From positions 62,001 to 126,000 of the forward strand of contig JAQGMR010000069.1 in NCBI GenBank assembly GCA_028292265.1: DNA of 64,000 nucleotides, read 5' to 3'. Positions within the stretch are counted from its first letter, which is position 1, and each line of letters opens with the position of its first letter. The translations under genes and the position numbers were made by a program. This DNA is from Herminiimonas sp. (GTDB taxonomy: Bacteria; Pseudomonadota; Gammaproteobacteria; Burkholderiales; Burkholderiaceae_D). A model generated the notes under the pieces. The model saw only the letters and a program-made list of their open reading frames with translations. It searched no databases and had not been told where the DNA came from. This document shows, one piece after another, positions 43,427-52,109 of the stretch.

Positions 43427-45961
43427 ATGGATATGAACACGCTTCACCCTGGCTGGAGCAAGCAGGCGCTGTTGGATGCACCGCTTGATGTCCTTCTCGA
43501 TGCGGCCAGCCGCGAGCGCGACCGGGGACACGGAAACCGCATTTCTTTTTCGAGAAAGGTTTTCATTCCGCTGACGAAGCTTTGCCGTGACGTCTGCCAC
43601 TACTGCACCTTTGCCACCACACCGAAACAGGGTGTGGCGCCTTACGTGACGATCGAGGAGGTACTCGAGATCGCGCGTGCAGGTGTCAAGGCCGGATGTC
43701 GTGAAGCGCTGTTCACCCTCGGAGACAAGCCGGAGCTGCGGTATGCCACGGCGCGAGATGCGCTGGCGGAGATGGGTTTTGCGTCTACCATCGACTACCT
43801 CCGGCACGCATGCAATGTGGTGTTCAGTGAAACCGGCCTGCTGCCGCATGTGAACCCCGGCGTCATGAGTGCCGACGAAATCATCTCCTTGCGAGAGTTC
43901 TCCATTTCGCAGGGGATCATGCTGGAAAGCGCCAGCGAGCGGCTATGCGGCAAAGGCGAAGTGCATTTCGGTTCACCCGACAAGCATCCTGCAGTCAGGC
44001 TGGCAACGATCCGTGCCGCCGGGGAGCACGCGGTTCCATTCACTAGCGGCATCCTGATCGGGATCGGTGAAACCCGCGAGGAGCGCCTTGACGCCTTGCT
44101 CGCGCTGCGTACACTGCATCGCGAGTTCGGGCATATCCAGGAAATCATTGTTCAGAACTTCCGTGCCAAGCCGGGCACCAAGGCGGCGTTGCGCGCCGAG
44201 CCAGGCCTCGACGATCTGATGTGGACCGTCGCTGCGGCACGGCTATTGTTCGGGCCTGACATGAATATTCAGGTGCCGCCAAACCTGACGCCGAAGGACT
44301 ATCCGAAGTTGATCGCTGCTGGCATCAACGACTGGGGCGGCATCTCTCCCGTCACGCCGGACCATGTCAATCCCGAAGCGCCGTGGCCACAGATCGCCGT
44401 GCTCAGCCGTCAGACAAACGCCGGCGGGAAGGAATTGGTGGAACGGCTCGCCACTTACCCTGCCTATGTGCTGGAGGCCAGCCGCTGGATCGCTCCTGCA
44501 TTGACACCCGCTGTGCTACGCGCGATTGACGCCGACGGCTTCGCGCGGTCGGATTCCTGGTCAGTGGGAAAGAAGGAAGTGCCGGTGGTCCAGCTGGCGT
44601 TCGTGCCGTCGTTGTCAGAAGCAGCGGCAGCGGCCGCTGCAGGAGTACAGTCGCTGTCGCCGTCTCTGTCAGACGCGCGGACGGGGTTAGTCGGGTCAGC
44701 GACCAATACACAAGTCAGCCCATCACCATTGCCAACCCTTAGGTCACCCGTCAGTCGCGATGTAAGCGAGGCAATCTCGCGTGCAAGCGACGGCGCCGAA
44801 TTGAGCGAAGCGGCCATCGTCGCGCTGTTTCAAGCTAGAGGAAGCGATTTTGAAGCGGTATGCGAAGCCGCCGACAAACTGCGGCAACTGACCTGCGGCG
44901 ACACAGTCGGCTATGTCGTCAACCGCAATATCAACTACACCAATGTGTGTGGCTACCGCTGCCAGTTTTGCGCCTTCTCCAAGGGACGGCACGCAGCGGA
45001 CCTGCGCGGACCGGCTTATGACCTGACCGGGGAAGAAGTCGCGCGTCGGACAATCGAAGCGTGGCAACGCGGCGCAACGGAAGTCTGCATGCAAGGCGGC
45101 ATCCATCCGGATTATTCCGGCGAGACCTACCTGCAGATTGTCCGCTCTGTAAAAGAGGCAGTGCCCGACATGCATGTACACGCGTTTTCGCCGCTGGAAG
45201 TGAGCCAGGGCGCGCAGTCGATTGGCCTTTCCGTCGCCGATTTTCTGGATCGACTCAAGGCTGCGGGCCTCGACACGCTGCCCGGCACGGCCGCGGAAAT
45301 TCTGGACGACGAAGTGCGCCGGATAATCTGCCCCGACAAGCTTAGCACCGCGGAATGGCTGGAGGTGATTGAGGCGGCGCATCGATGCGGGTTCAAGACC
45401 ACTTCCACGATCATGTTTGGCCATATCGATCATGCGCGCCACTGGGCCCGGCATCTGCTGGCGCTGCGGCGACTGCAGGCACGCACCGGCGGCTTCACCG
45501 AATTCGTGCCATTGCCATTCGTGCATATGGAAGCGCCGCTGCATTTCAAGGGCAGGGCCCGATCCGGGCCAACCTTCCGTGAAACGGTTCTGATGCATGC
45601 GGTGTCCCGCCTGGTTTTGCATCCGCTAATCACCAACGTGCAAACTTCATGGGTGAAGATGGGTCCGGCCGGTGTGCAAGCCTGCCTGCAGGCTGGCGCG
45701 AACGACTTGGGCGGCACGCTGATGAATGAAAGCATTTCACGGGCGGCGGGAACCGAGCACGGGCAGGAAATGCCGCCAGAACAAATGGATGCGCTGATTA
45801 CTTCAATCGGGCGCACGCCGCGCCAGCGGACCACGCTGTATGGCACGGTATCGGAAGCGCAATGCCGCAAGTCCTACGGCGCGGCGCCATTGTCGCCATT
45901 GATCCAAACGCCGGCGGGCAAACGCGCCACGTCGAAGGTGATTGCACTGGCCGTTGAATAA
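43427..45961 (+). CDS. fbiC: FO synthase, CofG-CofH fusion (FbiC)
   Basis: A 844-residue radical-SAM fusion that makes FO, the deazaflavin core of F420, from tyrosine and 5-amino-6-ribitylamino-uracil. The CofG half carries CRDVCHYC (C53, C57, C60). The CofH half carries CGYRCQFC (C508, C512, C515). Between them is an Ala- and Ser-rich linker at about residues 395-450. The length is close to the 856 residues of the mycobacterial fusion. Archaea and many other bacteria have two separate proteins, so the fused form points to an actinobacterial-type gene. The ATG at 43427 is weakly supported and 43433 is possible. It lies 51 bp after the LLM gene. Confidence 0.92.
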   Translation: MDMNTLHPGWSKQALLDAPLDVLLDAASRERDRGHGNRISFSRKVFIPLTKLCRDVCHYCTFATTPKQGVAPYVTIEEVLEIARAGVKAGCREALFTLGDKPELRYATARDALAEMGFASTIDYLRHACNVVFSETGLLPHVNPGVMSADEIISLREFSISQGIMLESASERLCGKGEVHFGSPDKHPAVRLATIRAAGEHAVPFTSGILIGIGETREERLDALLALRTLHREFGHIQEIIVQNFRAKPGTKAALRAEPGLDDLMWTVAAARLLFGPDMNIQVPPNLTPKDYPKLIAAGINDWGGISPVTPDHVNPEAPWPQIAVLSRQTNAGGKELVERLATYPAYVLEASRWIAPALTPAVLRAIDADGFARSDSWSVGKKEVPVVQLAFVPSLSEAAAAAAAGVQSLSPSLSDARTGLVGSATNTQVSPSPLPTLRSPVSRDVSEAISRASDGAELSEAAIVALFQARGSDFEAVCEAADKLRQLTCGDTVGYVVNRNINYTNVCGYRCQFCAFSKGRHAADLRGPAYDLTGEEVARRTIEAWQRGATEVCMQGGIHPDYSGETYLQIVRSVKEAVPDMHVHAFSPLEVSQGAQSIGLSVADFLDRLKAAGLDTLPGTAAEILDDEVRRIICPDKLSTAEWLEVIEAAHRCGFKTTSTIMFGHIDHARHWARHLLALRRLQARTGGFTEFVPLPFVHMEAPLHFKGRARSGPTFRETVLMHAVSRLVLHPLITNVQTSWVKMGPAGVQACLQAGANDLGGTLMNESISRAAGTEHGQEMPPEQMDALITSIGRTPRQRTTLYGTVSEAQCRKSYGAAPLSPLIQTPAGKRATSKVIALAVE

Positions 45962-45982
45962 ACAGGAATTCGGAGAGCAGAC

Positions 45983-46693
45983 ATGGAAAACGAGCGCAAG
46001 ACCATTGCGGTGCTGGGCGGTACAGGAGCAGAAGGAAGTGGGCTGGCATTGCGTTGGGCCCGTGCTGGCCACCGCATCATTCTGGGGTCGCGCAATCCCG
46101 AAAAGGCGGCCGCGACCGTTGCAGAACTTAACAAGGCGCTTGCAACCGGTATGGTCAGCGGTATTGTCGGCGGTAGTGGCAGTGGCACAGTCATCTGGCA
46201 AGACAACAAATCCGCGGCAGAGCAGGCCGATATTGTCATGCTGACCGTGCCCTATGCGGCGCAGCGGGCCACTGTTGAAGAAGTGGCTTCCGCCTTGTCC
46301 GGGAAAATACTGATCGATGCGACCGTGCCATTGGTGCCGCCCAAGGTTAACCGGGTGCAGATGCCGGAAGGTGGTTCCGCTGTCGCTGCGATCCAGCACT
46401 TGCTCGGGACGTCCGTGCGCGTCGTGTCGGCTTTCCAGAATGTCTCGGCGCACCACCTCAAGGACTTGAGCCATGCGGTGGACTGCGATGTTTTGATCTG
46501 CGGTGACGACCCGGAAGCGCGCGAGGTTGTGGTAGGTCTGGCCGCTGACCTCGGCTTGCGCGGCATTCATGCCGGCCCGATCTGCAATTCGGCGGCGGTG
46601 GAAGCAATGACCTCGGTACTAATCTCCATCAACATGCGCTATAAGACCAGCGCGACCGGCATTCGCGTTACCGGCGTGCCGGCGCAAGGTTAA
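45983..46693 (+). CDS. npdG: NADPH:F420 oxidoreductase
   Basis: A 236-residue Rossmann protein with IAVLGGTGAEGSGLALRWA at the start (GxGxxG variant), then ILGSRNPEKA and DATVPLVPPK, as in NADPH-dependent F420 reductases. It would reduce F420 to F420H2 with NADPH, supplying the LLM enzyme. GGAG lies before the ATG, 21 bp after fbiC. In nitroaromatic-degrading actinobacteria the same enzyme feeds the hydride transferase. Confidence 0.88.
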   Translation: MENERKTIAVLGGTGAEGSGLALRWARAGHRIILGSRNPEKAAATVAELNKALATGMVSGIVGGSGSGTVIWQDNKSAAEQADIVMLTVPYAAQRATVEEVASALSGKILIDATVPLVPPKVNRVQMPEGGSAVAAIQHLLGTSVRVVSAFQNVSAHHLKDLSHAVDCDVLICGDDPEAREVVVGLAADLGLRGIHAGPICNSAAVEAMTSVLISINMRYKTSATGIRVTGVPAQG

Positions 46694-46731
46694 GCGGGCG
46701 ATGTAACGCCTCTATCTGCAATCAGGAAAAA

Positions 46732-47511
46732 ATGACTTCACCAACCATGCGCACGATGACGCTTTGCGCACCAGGCGGTATCCCGATGGTGCGGGAGGGA
46801 GACGACCTGTGCCGCATCATCCTGCAGGCAATACAGGACGGCGGCGACTGCTTGCAAGACGGCGATGTCCTCGTGCTTGCGCAAAAAATCGTCTCCAAGG
46901 CGGAAGGGCGGACAGTGCCGCTGGCGAGCGTTGTGGCGTCGCCGCGTGCCGTCGAGTTGGCCGAGCAGGTGAACAAGGACCCACGGCTGGTAGAGCTTGT
47001 CCTCGCGGAGTCCGCGTCGGTGCTGCGCCATCGCCGCGATGTGCTGATCGTGGAGCATCGCCTGGGCTTTGTGATGGCCAACGCCGGAATCGACATGTCC
47101 AATGTGCAGCAGCAAGCCACAGAGGACACAGCGCTCCTGCTGCCGCTTGACCCGGACAAGTCCTGTGCAACGCTCAGGGAAGAATTGCGGCTGGCATGCG
47201 GGGTTGATGTCGGCGTCATTATCAATGACAGCCATGGTCGGGCCTGGCGTAATGGCACGGTCGGCGTCGCAATCGGTGTTGCCGGGCTGCCGGCGCTGGA
47301 TGATCGGCGCGGCATGCCGGACCTTTTCGGCCGGCCATTGAAAGTGACCGAGGTCGGTTTGGCGGATGAGCTTGCGTCGGCCGCGTCAGTGCTGATGGGG
47401 CAGGCCGACGAAGCCTGCCCGGTGGTGCTTATCCGGGGCCTGGCCACTCCCCGGCGCAGCGGCACGGCTCGCGAACTGATCCGGCCGAAACAACTGGATC
47501 TGTTCCGATGA
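46732..47511 (+). CDS. cofE: F420-0:gamma-glutamyl ligase
   Basis: A 259-residue CofE-type ligase that adds glutamates to F420-0. Landmarks are GDVLVLAQKIVSKAEGR, VMANAGIDMSN, LLLPLDPDKS, GVIINDSHGRAWRNGTVGVAIG and the metal-binding Asp/Ser loops of the family. It lacks the nitroreductase domain fused to this ligase in mycobacterial FbiB. That domain is encoded by the next, overlapping gene. AGGAAAAA precedes the ATG. Confidence 0.9.
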   Translation: MTSPTMRTMTLCAPGGIPMVREGDDLCRIILQAIQDGGDCLQDGDVLVLAQKIVSKAEGRTVPLASVVASPRAVELAEQVNKDPRLVELVLAESASVLRHRRDVLIVEHRLGFVMANAGIDMSNVQQQATEDTALLLPLDPDKSCATLREELRLACGVDVGVIINDSHGRAWRNGTVGVAIGVAGLPALDDRRGMPDLFGRPLKVTEVGLADELASAASVLMGQADEACPVVLIRGLATPRRSGTARELIRPKQLDLFR

Positions 47512-48149
47512 ACATGGAGTGTAACGCCATCGATTTGCAGGACGTCACTGTGACTTTGCTCGCGGGACGGCGATCCATCCGCCGCTACGAAGCCCGTCCG
47601 GTGCCGCTCGACATTACCACCGGTCTTCTTGAAGCAGCGGTGTGTGCGCCATCGGCCCACAATCGTCAGCCCTGGCGGTTTGCCGTGATTGAAAAATTCG
47701 AGCGAAAGGACAAGCTTGCGCGCGCCATGGGGGTGCGCTTGCGGGCGGACCGCATGCGCGACCACGACGATGCAGAGGCGATCGAGCAGGACGTCGCGCG
47801 ATCGCGAGCACGCATCGTGGAAGCGCCGCTTTGCATCCTGGTGGCGCTGACCATGGAGGAGATGGATCGCTATCCCGACAGCCTGCGTTCGGAGGCGGAG
47901 CACACCATGGCGGTGCAGAGTACCGCGATGGCGATGCAGAACCTGCTGATCGCGGCGCATGGGTTTGGGCTGGGCGCCAGCATCATGTGCGCACCGCTGT
48001 TTTGTCCGGAGGTTATCGTAAGCGCGCTTGACCTGCCGTCCCATTGGCAGGCCCAGGCACTGGTGACGGTCGGCTACCCGGCACAACAAAAAATGATCAG
48101 GCGGCGTCCGCTGTCTGATGTCGCACTTTTCCTGGACCGCGCGCCATGA
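47508..48149 (+). CDS. nitroreductase-family protein, probable dehydro-F420-0 reductase
   Basis: A 213-residue FMN-dependent nitroreductase-fold protein: RRSIRRYEARPVP at the start, APSAHNRQPWRFAV and GLGASIMCAP. It overlaps both cofE and cofD by 4 bases. In mycobacteria the equivalent C-terminal domain of FbiB reduces dehydro-F420-0 made from phosphoenolpyruvate. As a separate gene locked between cofE and cofD it probably does the same. A broader nitroreductase role in substrate breakdown is the alternative. Confidence 0.82.
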   Translation: MNMECNAIDLQDVTVTLLAGRRSIRRYEARPVPLDITTGLLEAAVCAPSAHNRQPWRFAVIEKFERKDKLARAMGVRLRADRMRDHDDAEAIEQDVARSRARIVEAPLCILVALTMEEMDRYPDSLRSEAEHTMAVQSTAMAMQNLLIAAHGFGLGASIMCAPLFCPEVIVSALDLPSHWQAQALVTVGYPAQQKMIRRRPLSDVALFLDRAP

Positions 48150-49099
48150 TCCTGGCCCTTGCAGGCGGTGTTGGCGGTGCCAGGCTGGCGAATGGCCTGT
48201 GCAAAATCCTTGATGGCGACCAGCTCGTTGTGGTCGTCAATACCGGGGACGACTTCGAGCATCTCGGGTTTTCAATATCGCCCGACCTGGATACCGTGAT
48301 GTACACGCTTGCCGGACGGAATAACGTTGCGCTTGGCTGGGGAATTGAAGGCGAAACCTGGAATTTCATGCAGGCGCTCGAAGGCTTGGGCGGTGAGACA
48401 TGGTTCCGGCTTGGCGACCGCGATCTGGCAACGCACGTCATGCGTACCCAAGCGCTGCGCCACGGCGACAGCCTTTCCAAAGTGACCGGGCGCATGTTCC
48501 AGCAGATGCAGGTCGCCTGCCAGGTCGTGCCCATGAGCGACGACCCGGTGAGGACCATGGTGGAGTGCGATGAAGGGGTGCTGGCATTTCAGCAGTATTT
48601 CGTTCGCCGCAGATGCGAGCCTGTTGTAAAGGCGCTCCATTACGAAGGGGCGGCCAACGCGCGTCCGAGCGAAGCCTTCCGCGCCGCGCTGCAAGATGCG
48701 CAGCTTGACGGCATCGTCCTGTGCCCGTCGAATCCCTTCCTGAGCGTACGTCCAATTCTGGCGGTAGCAGGCGTTGAGGCCATGCTTCGAAAAGTACAGG
48801 CGCCGGTCGTCGCGGTTTCCCCGATCATCGCCGGCGCCGCAGTGAAAGGACCCGCGGCGAAAATCATGCATGAACTGGGAATGGAGGTGACTTCGCTCGG
48901 TATTGCCAAATTTTACGGCGACTTGATCGACGGCCTGGTTATCGATGCGCAGGATGCGCATTTGGCTGCGGCAATCGAGGCAACCGGCATCGCGGTCGCC
49001 GTCACCGACACGGTGATGAAGTCGGACCGGGATCAACAAAAGCTGGCGACCTTCACGCTCGAGTTTGTTTCGAGGCTGCGCAGGGAACAATCGAGATGA
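48146..49099 (+). CDS. cofD: 2-phospho-L-lactate transferase-type enzyme CofD
   Basis: A 317-residue CofD/FbiA transferase that joins the activated phospho-acid to FO. Landmarks are LAGGVGGARLANGL, VVVNTGDDFEHLGFSISPDLDTVMYTLAG, RLGDRDLATHV and VAVSPIIAGAAVKGPAAKIM. It overlaps its neighbours by 4 bases on each side. Length is close to family size. Which acid is transferred depends on CofC. Confidence 0.92.
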   Translation: MILALAGGVGGARLANGLCKILDGDQLVVVVNTGDDFEHLGFSISPDLDTVMYTLAGRNNVALGWGIEGETWNFMQALEGLGGETWFRLGDRDLATHVMRTQALRHGDSLSKVTGRMFQQMQVACQVVPMSDDPVRTMVECDEGVLAFQQYFVRRRCEPVVKALHYEGAANARPSEAFRAALQDAQLDGIVLCPSNPFLSVRPILAVAGVEAMLRKVQAPVVAVSPIIAGAAVKGPAAKIMHELGMEVTSLGIAKFYGDLIDGLVIDAQDAHLAAAIEATGIAVAVTDTVMKSDRDQQKLATFTLEFVSRLRREQSR

Positions 49100-49800
49100 A
49101 CACCGACTGCCTGCTTCTGATTCCGGTGAAGTCCCTACATTCCGGCAAAAGCCGGCTTGGGCCTGTCTTCAGCGCAGCCTTCAGGCGGAAGCTGAACGAA
49201 GAATTCCTGCTGCATATGCTTGGCATTGCGGCGGAATGGCCGGGCATGGACAAAACGGTGATCGTCAGTCCCTGCGAAGACGTGCTTCGGATTGCACAAC
49301 GCCATGGCGCACAGACTCTCCGCCAGCCACTGGATTCGGCATCGGAGGGACTTAATGCGGCGCTGTCTTTTGCCTTGGCGACGCTACGCGCGAAAAGCGC
49401 AGGCGACATCCTGATTGTGCCTTGCGACTTGCCGGAGGCGAGCGTTGCGGATCTACATGCGATGGTTAGCCATGGCAATGGTGGATCTGAAGGCAGGCGC
49501 CTCGTGATCGCGGCTGACCAGTCGGGAACGGGAACCAACGGGCTCTTCCTGCCGGCTGAACATCTGCCTGATTTCCACTTTGGACCGAACAGCAATCAAC
49601 GGCATCGCGAGATGGCAATCGCGAGGGGACTGCCGTTCATGAATGTGGTGATTCCCGGGCTTTCGCGGGACATTGATACGCCCAGTGATTATTACGAATG
49701 GCGGAGGGCGGTTTTGCCGATGGCAGTTGCCGTCGATGATGCAGACTCTTCAAGAAGTAGATGTGCCGCAATTTCACAAGAAGAACCTCAGGAGACATGA
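49096..49800 (+). CDS. cofC: phospholactate/phosphoenolpyruvate/phosphoglycerate guanylyltransferase CofC
   Basis: A 234-residue CofC/FbiD guanylyltransferase, with LLLIPVKSLHSGKSRL at the start, VIVSP, IVPCDLPEASVADL and GTGTNGLFL followed by the conserved FGPNS loop. It activates the three-carbon acid that CofD attaches to FO. Known versions use phospholactate, phosphoenolpyruvate or 3-phosphoglycerate. A Gram-negative 3-phosphoglycerate form exists. The sequence alone does not settle this one. It has a C-terminal extension beyond PSDYYEW that is low in conservation and probably reflects drift near the overlap with the next gene's leader. The stop abuts the next start. Confidence 0.88.
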   Translation: MNTDCLLLIPVKSLHSGKSRLGPVFSAAFRRKLNEEFLLHMLGIAAEWPGMDKTVIVSPCEDVLRIAQRHGAQTLRQPLDSASEGLNAALSFALATLRAKSAGDILIVPCDLPEASVADLHAMVSHGNGGSEGRRLVIAADQSGTGTNGLFLPAEHLPDFHFGPNSNQRHREMAIARGLPFMNVVIPGLSRDIDTPSDYYEWRRAVLPMAVAVDDADSSRSRCAAISQEEPQET

Positions 49801-50793
49801 ATGAAACGCTTGCTGCTGTCGGTTGTACTCGCTGTTCTTGTTCTTCCACTCGCGCATGCCCAAAGCGCACGCCCCCTTAACCTGATCATTTTCCCTGGTG
49901 GGCTAAGCTGGCCGATATTTGTGGCGCAGGACAAGGGCTTCTTTGAAAAGGAAGGACTCGCTGTAAAAGTAACCGAGACGCCGGGTTCGGTATTCCAGAT
50001 CAAGGGCATCATGGCGGGCGACTTTGACGTCGCCATGACACCGTATGACAACGTCGTCGCGTATCAGGAAGGGCAGGGCGAGGTGAGTTTCGATACGCCT
50101 GTCGACCTGTTCTCGTTCATGGGAGGCATCTCCAGTACCTTGCGGCTAATCACCCGTCCAGAGATCACGTCATTCGCCGAGTTGAAGGGCAAGACTCTCG
50201 CCGTCGACGCGCTGACGACCGGTTACACACTGGTCATGTACAAGCTGCTGGAGCAGAGCGGACTGCCACCAGGAAGCTATCAACTCGAGCGTCTTGGCGG
50301 CACGGCGTCGCGCGTGAAAGCACTCACGGAAGGCAAGGTCGCGGGGACGATGGTCAGTTCACCGCAGGAGATTTTGCCCGAGCAGAACGGGTTCAAGCGG
50401 CTTGGCGATGTGCAGCCGATTCTGGGCAACTACCAGGCGCTGTCCGGGGTCGCGCGCCGCTCCTGGGCCGCTACGCACGCCGATCTGCTGCAGAGTTACA
50501 TTCGCGCGTATGTCGCCGCCAATGACTGGCTCGCAAATCCGGCAAACCGGTCGGAGGCCATCAAGGTGTATCAAGATCACCTTCCCAACACGCCACGCAA
50601 TGTTGCGGACAAGGCCTGGGAAGCCATGGTGTCACCCACCGAAGGTTTCCAGCCACACGCGAAGTTTGATGCGAGTGGCGCCGAGATGGCGCTTGCCATC
50701 CGTAACCAGTACGGAACGCCGAAGAAAACGCTGGGCGACTGGAAGAAGTATGTTGATGAAAGCTACTATGAACAGGCGCTAAAAAAGCATTGA
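49801..50793 (+). CDS. second ABC substrate-binding protein (NMT1/SsuA type)
   Basis: A 330-residue periplasmic binding protein with a clear Sec signal (MKRLLLSVVLAVLVLPLAHA). The mature start PLNLIIFPGGLSWPIFVAQDKGFF resembles the first binding protein of the operon but is clearly different. The ATG directly follows the cofC stop, so the two are coupled. No second set of permease and ATPase genes follows, so it may share the 39988-42335 transporter and widen its ligand range. Confidence 0.85.
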   Translation: MKRLLLSVVLAVLVLPLAHAQSARPLNLIIFPGGLSWPIFVAQDKGFFEKEGLAVKVTETPGSVFQIKGIMAGDFDVAMTPYDNVVAYQEGQGEVSFDTPVDLFSFMGGISSTLRLITRPEITSFAELKGKTLAVDALTTGYTLVMYKLLEQSGLPPGSYQLERLGGTASRVKALTEGKVAGTMVSSPQEILPEQNGFKRLGDVQPILGNYQALSGVARRSWAATHADLLQSYIRAYVAANDWLANPANRSEAIKVYQDHLPNTPRNVADKAWEAMVSPTEGFQPHAKFDASGAEMALAIRNQYGTPKKTLGDWKKYVDESYYEQALKKH

Positions 50794-50851
50794 CCCGGCA
50801 GCGTCGACGCGCGAATTGCTACCGGACACTCACAGGAAACCAGATCAAGTC

Positions 50852-51934
50852 ATGGAAAGAAATTCAAACGGCGAATGGGTGTTCGGCGGCCAGATCCCGC
50901 GAATCGTATTTGGGATAGACAGCCTTCAGCACCTGCCACGCGAAATGGCGTTGCTCGACGCCACCCGGGCGCTGGTTTTGTGCACCAGTTCGCGTCGCGA
51001 AAATGGGGAACGGATCGCAGCGCTCATTGGCGATCGTTGCGTTGGCATCTTCGATGAAGCCGAGATGCATGTGCCAGTCGTCATCGCTAAAAAGGCTGTT
51101 GCGAAAGCGGCCGAGTTGGCTGCGGATTGCGTAATCGCCATCGGCGGCGGATCAACCATCGGGCTTGCGAAGGCCATCGCGCTGGAGTCCTCGCTTCCTG
51201 TCATTGCGATCCCGACCACCTACTCGGGCAGCGAAATGACGCCGATCTTCGGGATGACAGAAAGCGGCTGCAAAACGACCGGCAAAGACGTGCGTGTTTT
51301 GCCTAGGACGGTCCTGTACGACCCCAGCCTGACACTTGCACTCCGAGCCGGCGTGTCCGTTACCAGCGGAATCAATGCAATGGCGCATGCGTGTGAGGGC
51401 CTGTATGCAGCCGACGCCAACCCGATCACCTCAATGTGGGCCGTAGAAGGCCTCCGCGCCCTTACTGATGGCTTGCCGCGCGTCGTACGAAATACCGCAG
51501 ACATCGATGCACGTTCCGAGTGCCTTTATGGCGCATGGCTGTGCGGCGCGGTGCTCGGCAATGCGAGTGTTGGCCTGCACCACAAGCTTTGCCACACACT
51601 CGGCGGCACCTGCAATTTGCCGCATGCCGAAACGCATACTGTCGTGCTTCCCCACGCACTTGCCTACAACGCTGCCTTCGCGCCGGAGGCATTGCGGCAG
51701 ATTGCCGACGCCCTTGGCGTAACGGACGCGCCGCAAGGCCTGTTTGACCTGGCCAAATCGCTTGGCGCACCAACCGCGCTGAAAGACATTGGCATGCAGG
51801 AAAATGACATTGATCGTTGCGTGGAGATTGCGGTGCAAAATCCTTATGCGAATCCGGCACCGATCGAGGCGAAGCGGTTGCGTGTGCTACTGGAAAATGC
51901 GTATCACGGCAGACGTCCGTCATCCGCAGCGTGA
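50852..51934 (+). CDS. maleylacetate reductase-type iron-containing alcohol dehydrogenase
   Basis: A 360-residue enzyme of the maleylacetate reductase branch of iron-containing alcohol dehydrogenases. It has IGGGSTIGLAKAIAL (nucleotide-binding GGGS), IPTTYSGSEMTPIFGMTE, SGINAMAHACEGLYA and HHKLCHTLGG with the metal-site His pattern. The ATG at 50852 has AGGAAA upstream and fits the family start; the frame reaches back to a TTG. Maleylacetate reductases turn maleylacetate into 3-oxoadipate at the end of hydroxyquinol, chlorocatechol and nitroaromatic routes. As the last gene of the F420 operon it suggests that the imported compound ends in maleylacetate or an analogue. Confidence 0.85.
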   Translation: MERNSNGEWVFGGQIPRIVFGIDSLQHLPREMALLDATRALVLCTSSRRENGERIAALIGDRCVGIFDEAEMHVPVVIAKKAVAKAAELAADCVIAIGGGSTIGLAKAIALESSLPVIAIPTTYSGSEMTPIFGMTESGCKTTGKDVRVLPRTVLYDPSLTLALRAGVSVTSGINAMAHACEGLYAADANPITSMWAVEGLRALTDGLPRVVRNTADIDARSECLYGAWLCGAVLGNASVGLHHKLCHTLGGTCNLPHAETHTVVLPHALAYNAAFAPEALRQIADALGVTDAPQGLFDLAKSLGAPTALKDIGMQENDIDRCVEIAVQNPYANPAPIEAKRLRVLLENAYHGRRPSSAA

Positions 51935-51988
51935 TGTGCGCCGGTTGAGGCGAGGGACTGCTTTCGGTTTTCGTCAGGTCTGTTGCAT

Positions 51989-52020
51989 CAGACTTCCGTA
52001 GCGGCAGACTTCCGTTGCGG
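51989..52020 (+). repeat. 16-bp tandem duplication
   Basis: Two adjoining copies of CAGACTTCCGTAGCGG, the second with one change (T for A), lie just after the maleylacetate reductase gene. Confidence 0.8.
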
Positions 52021-52054
52021 CAGGCGTGAATGCGCTGTGCATGACAACGGCTGC

Positions 52055-52070
52055 AACTGCTGCAGTTTTT
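52055..52070 (+). terminator. weak terminator-like hairpin after the F420 operon
   Basis: AACTG and CAGTT form a 5-bp stem with a 3-base loop, directly followed by three more T (five in the run). It lies about 120 bp past the last operon gene, where transcription could end. The stem is short, so this is tentative. Confidence 0.4.
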
Positions 52071-52109
52071 GCTTTCCCGATGCTGCCTTATCTGTGAGGG
52101 TCAGATCAG

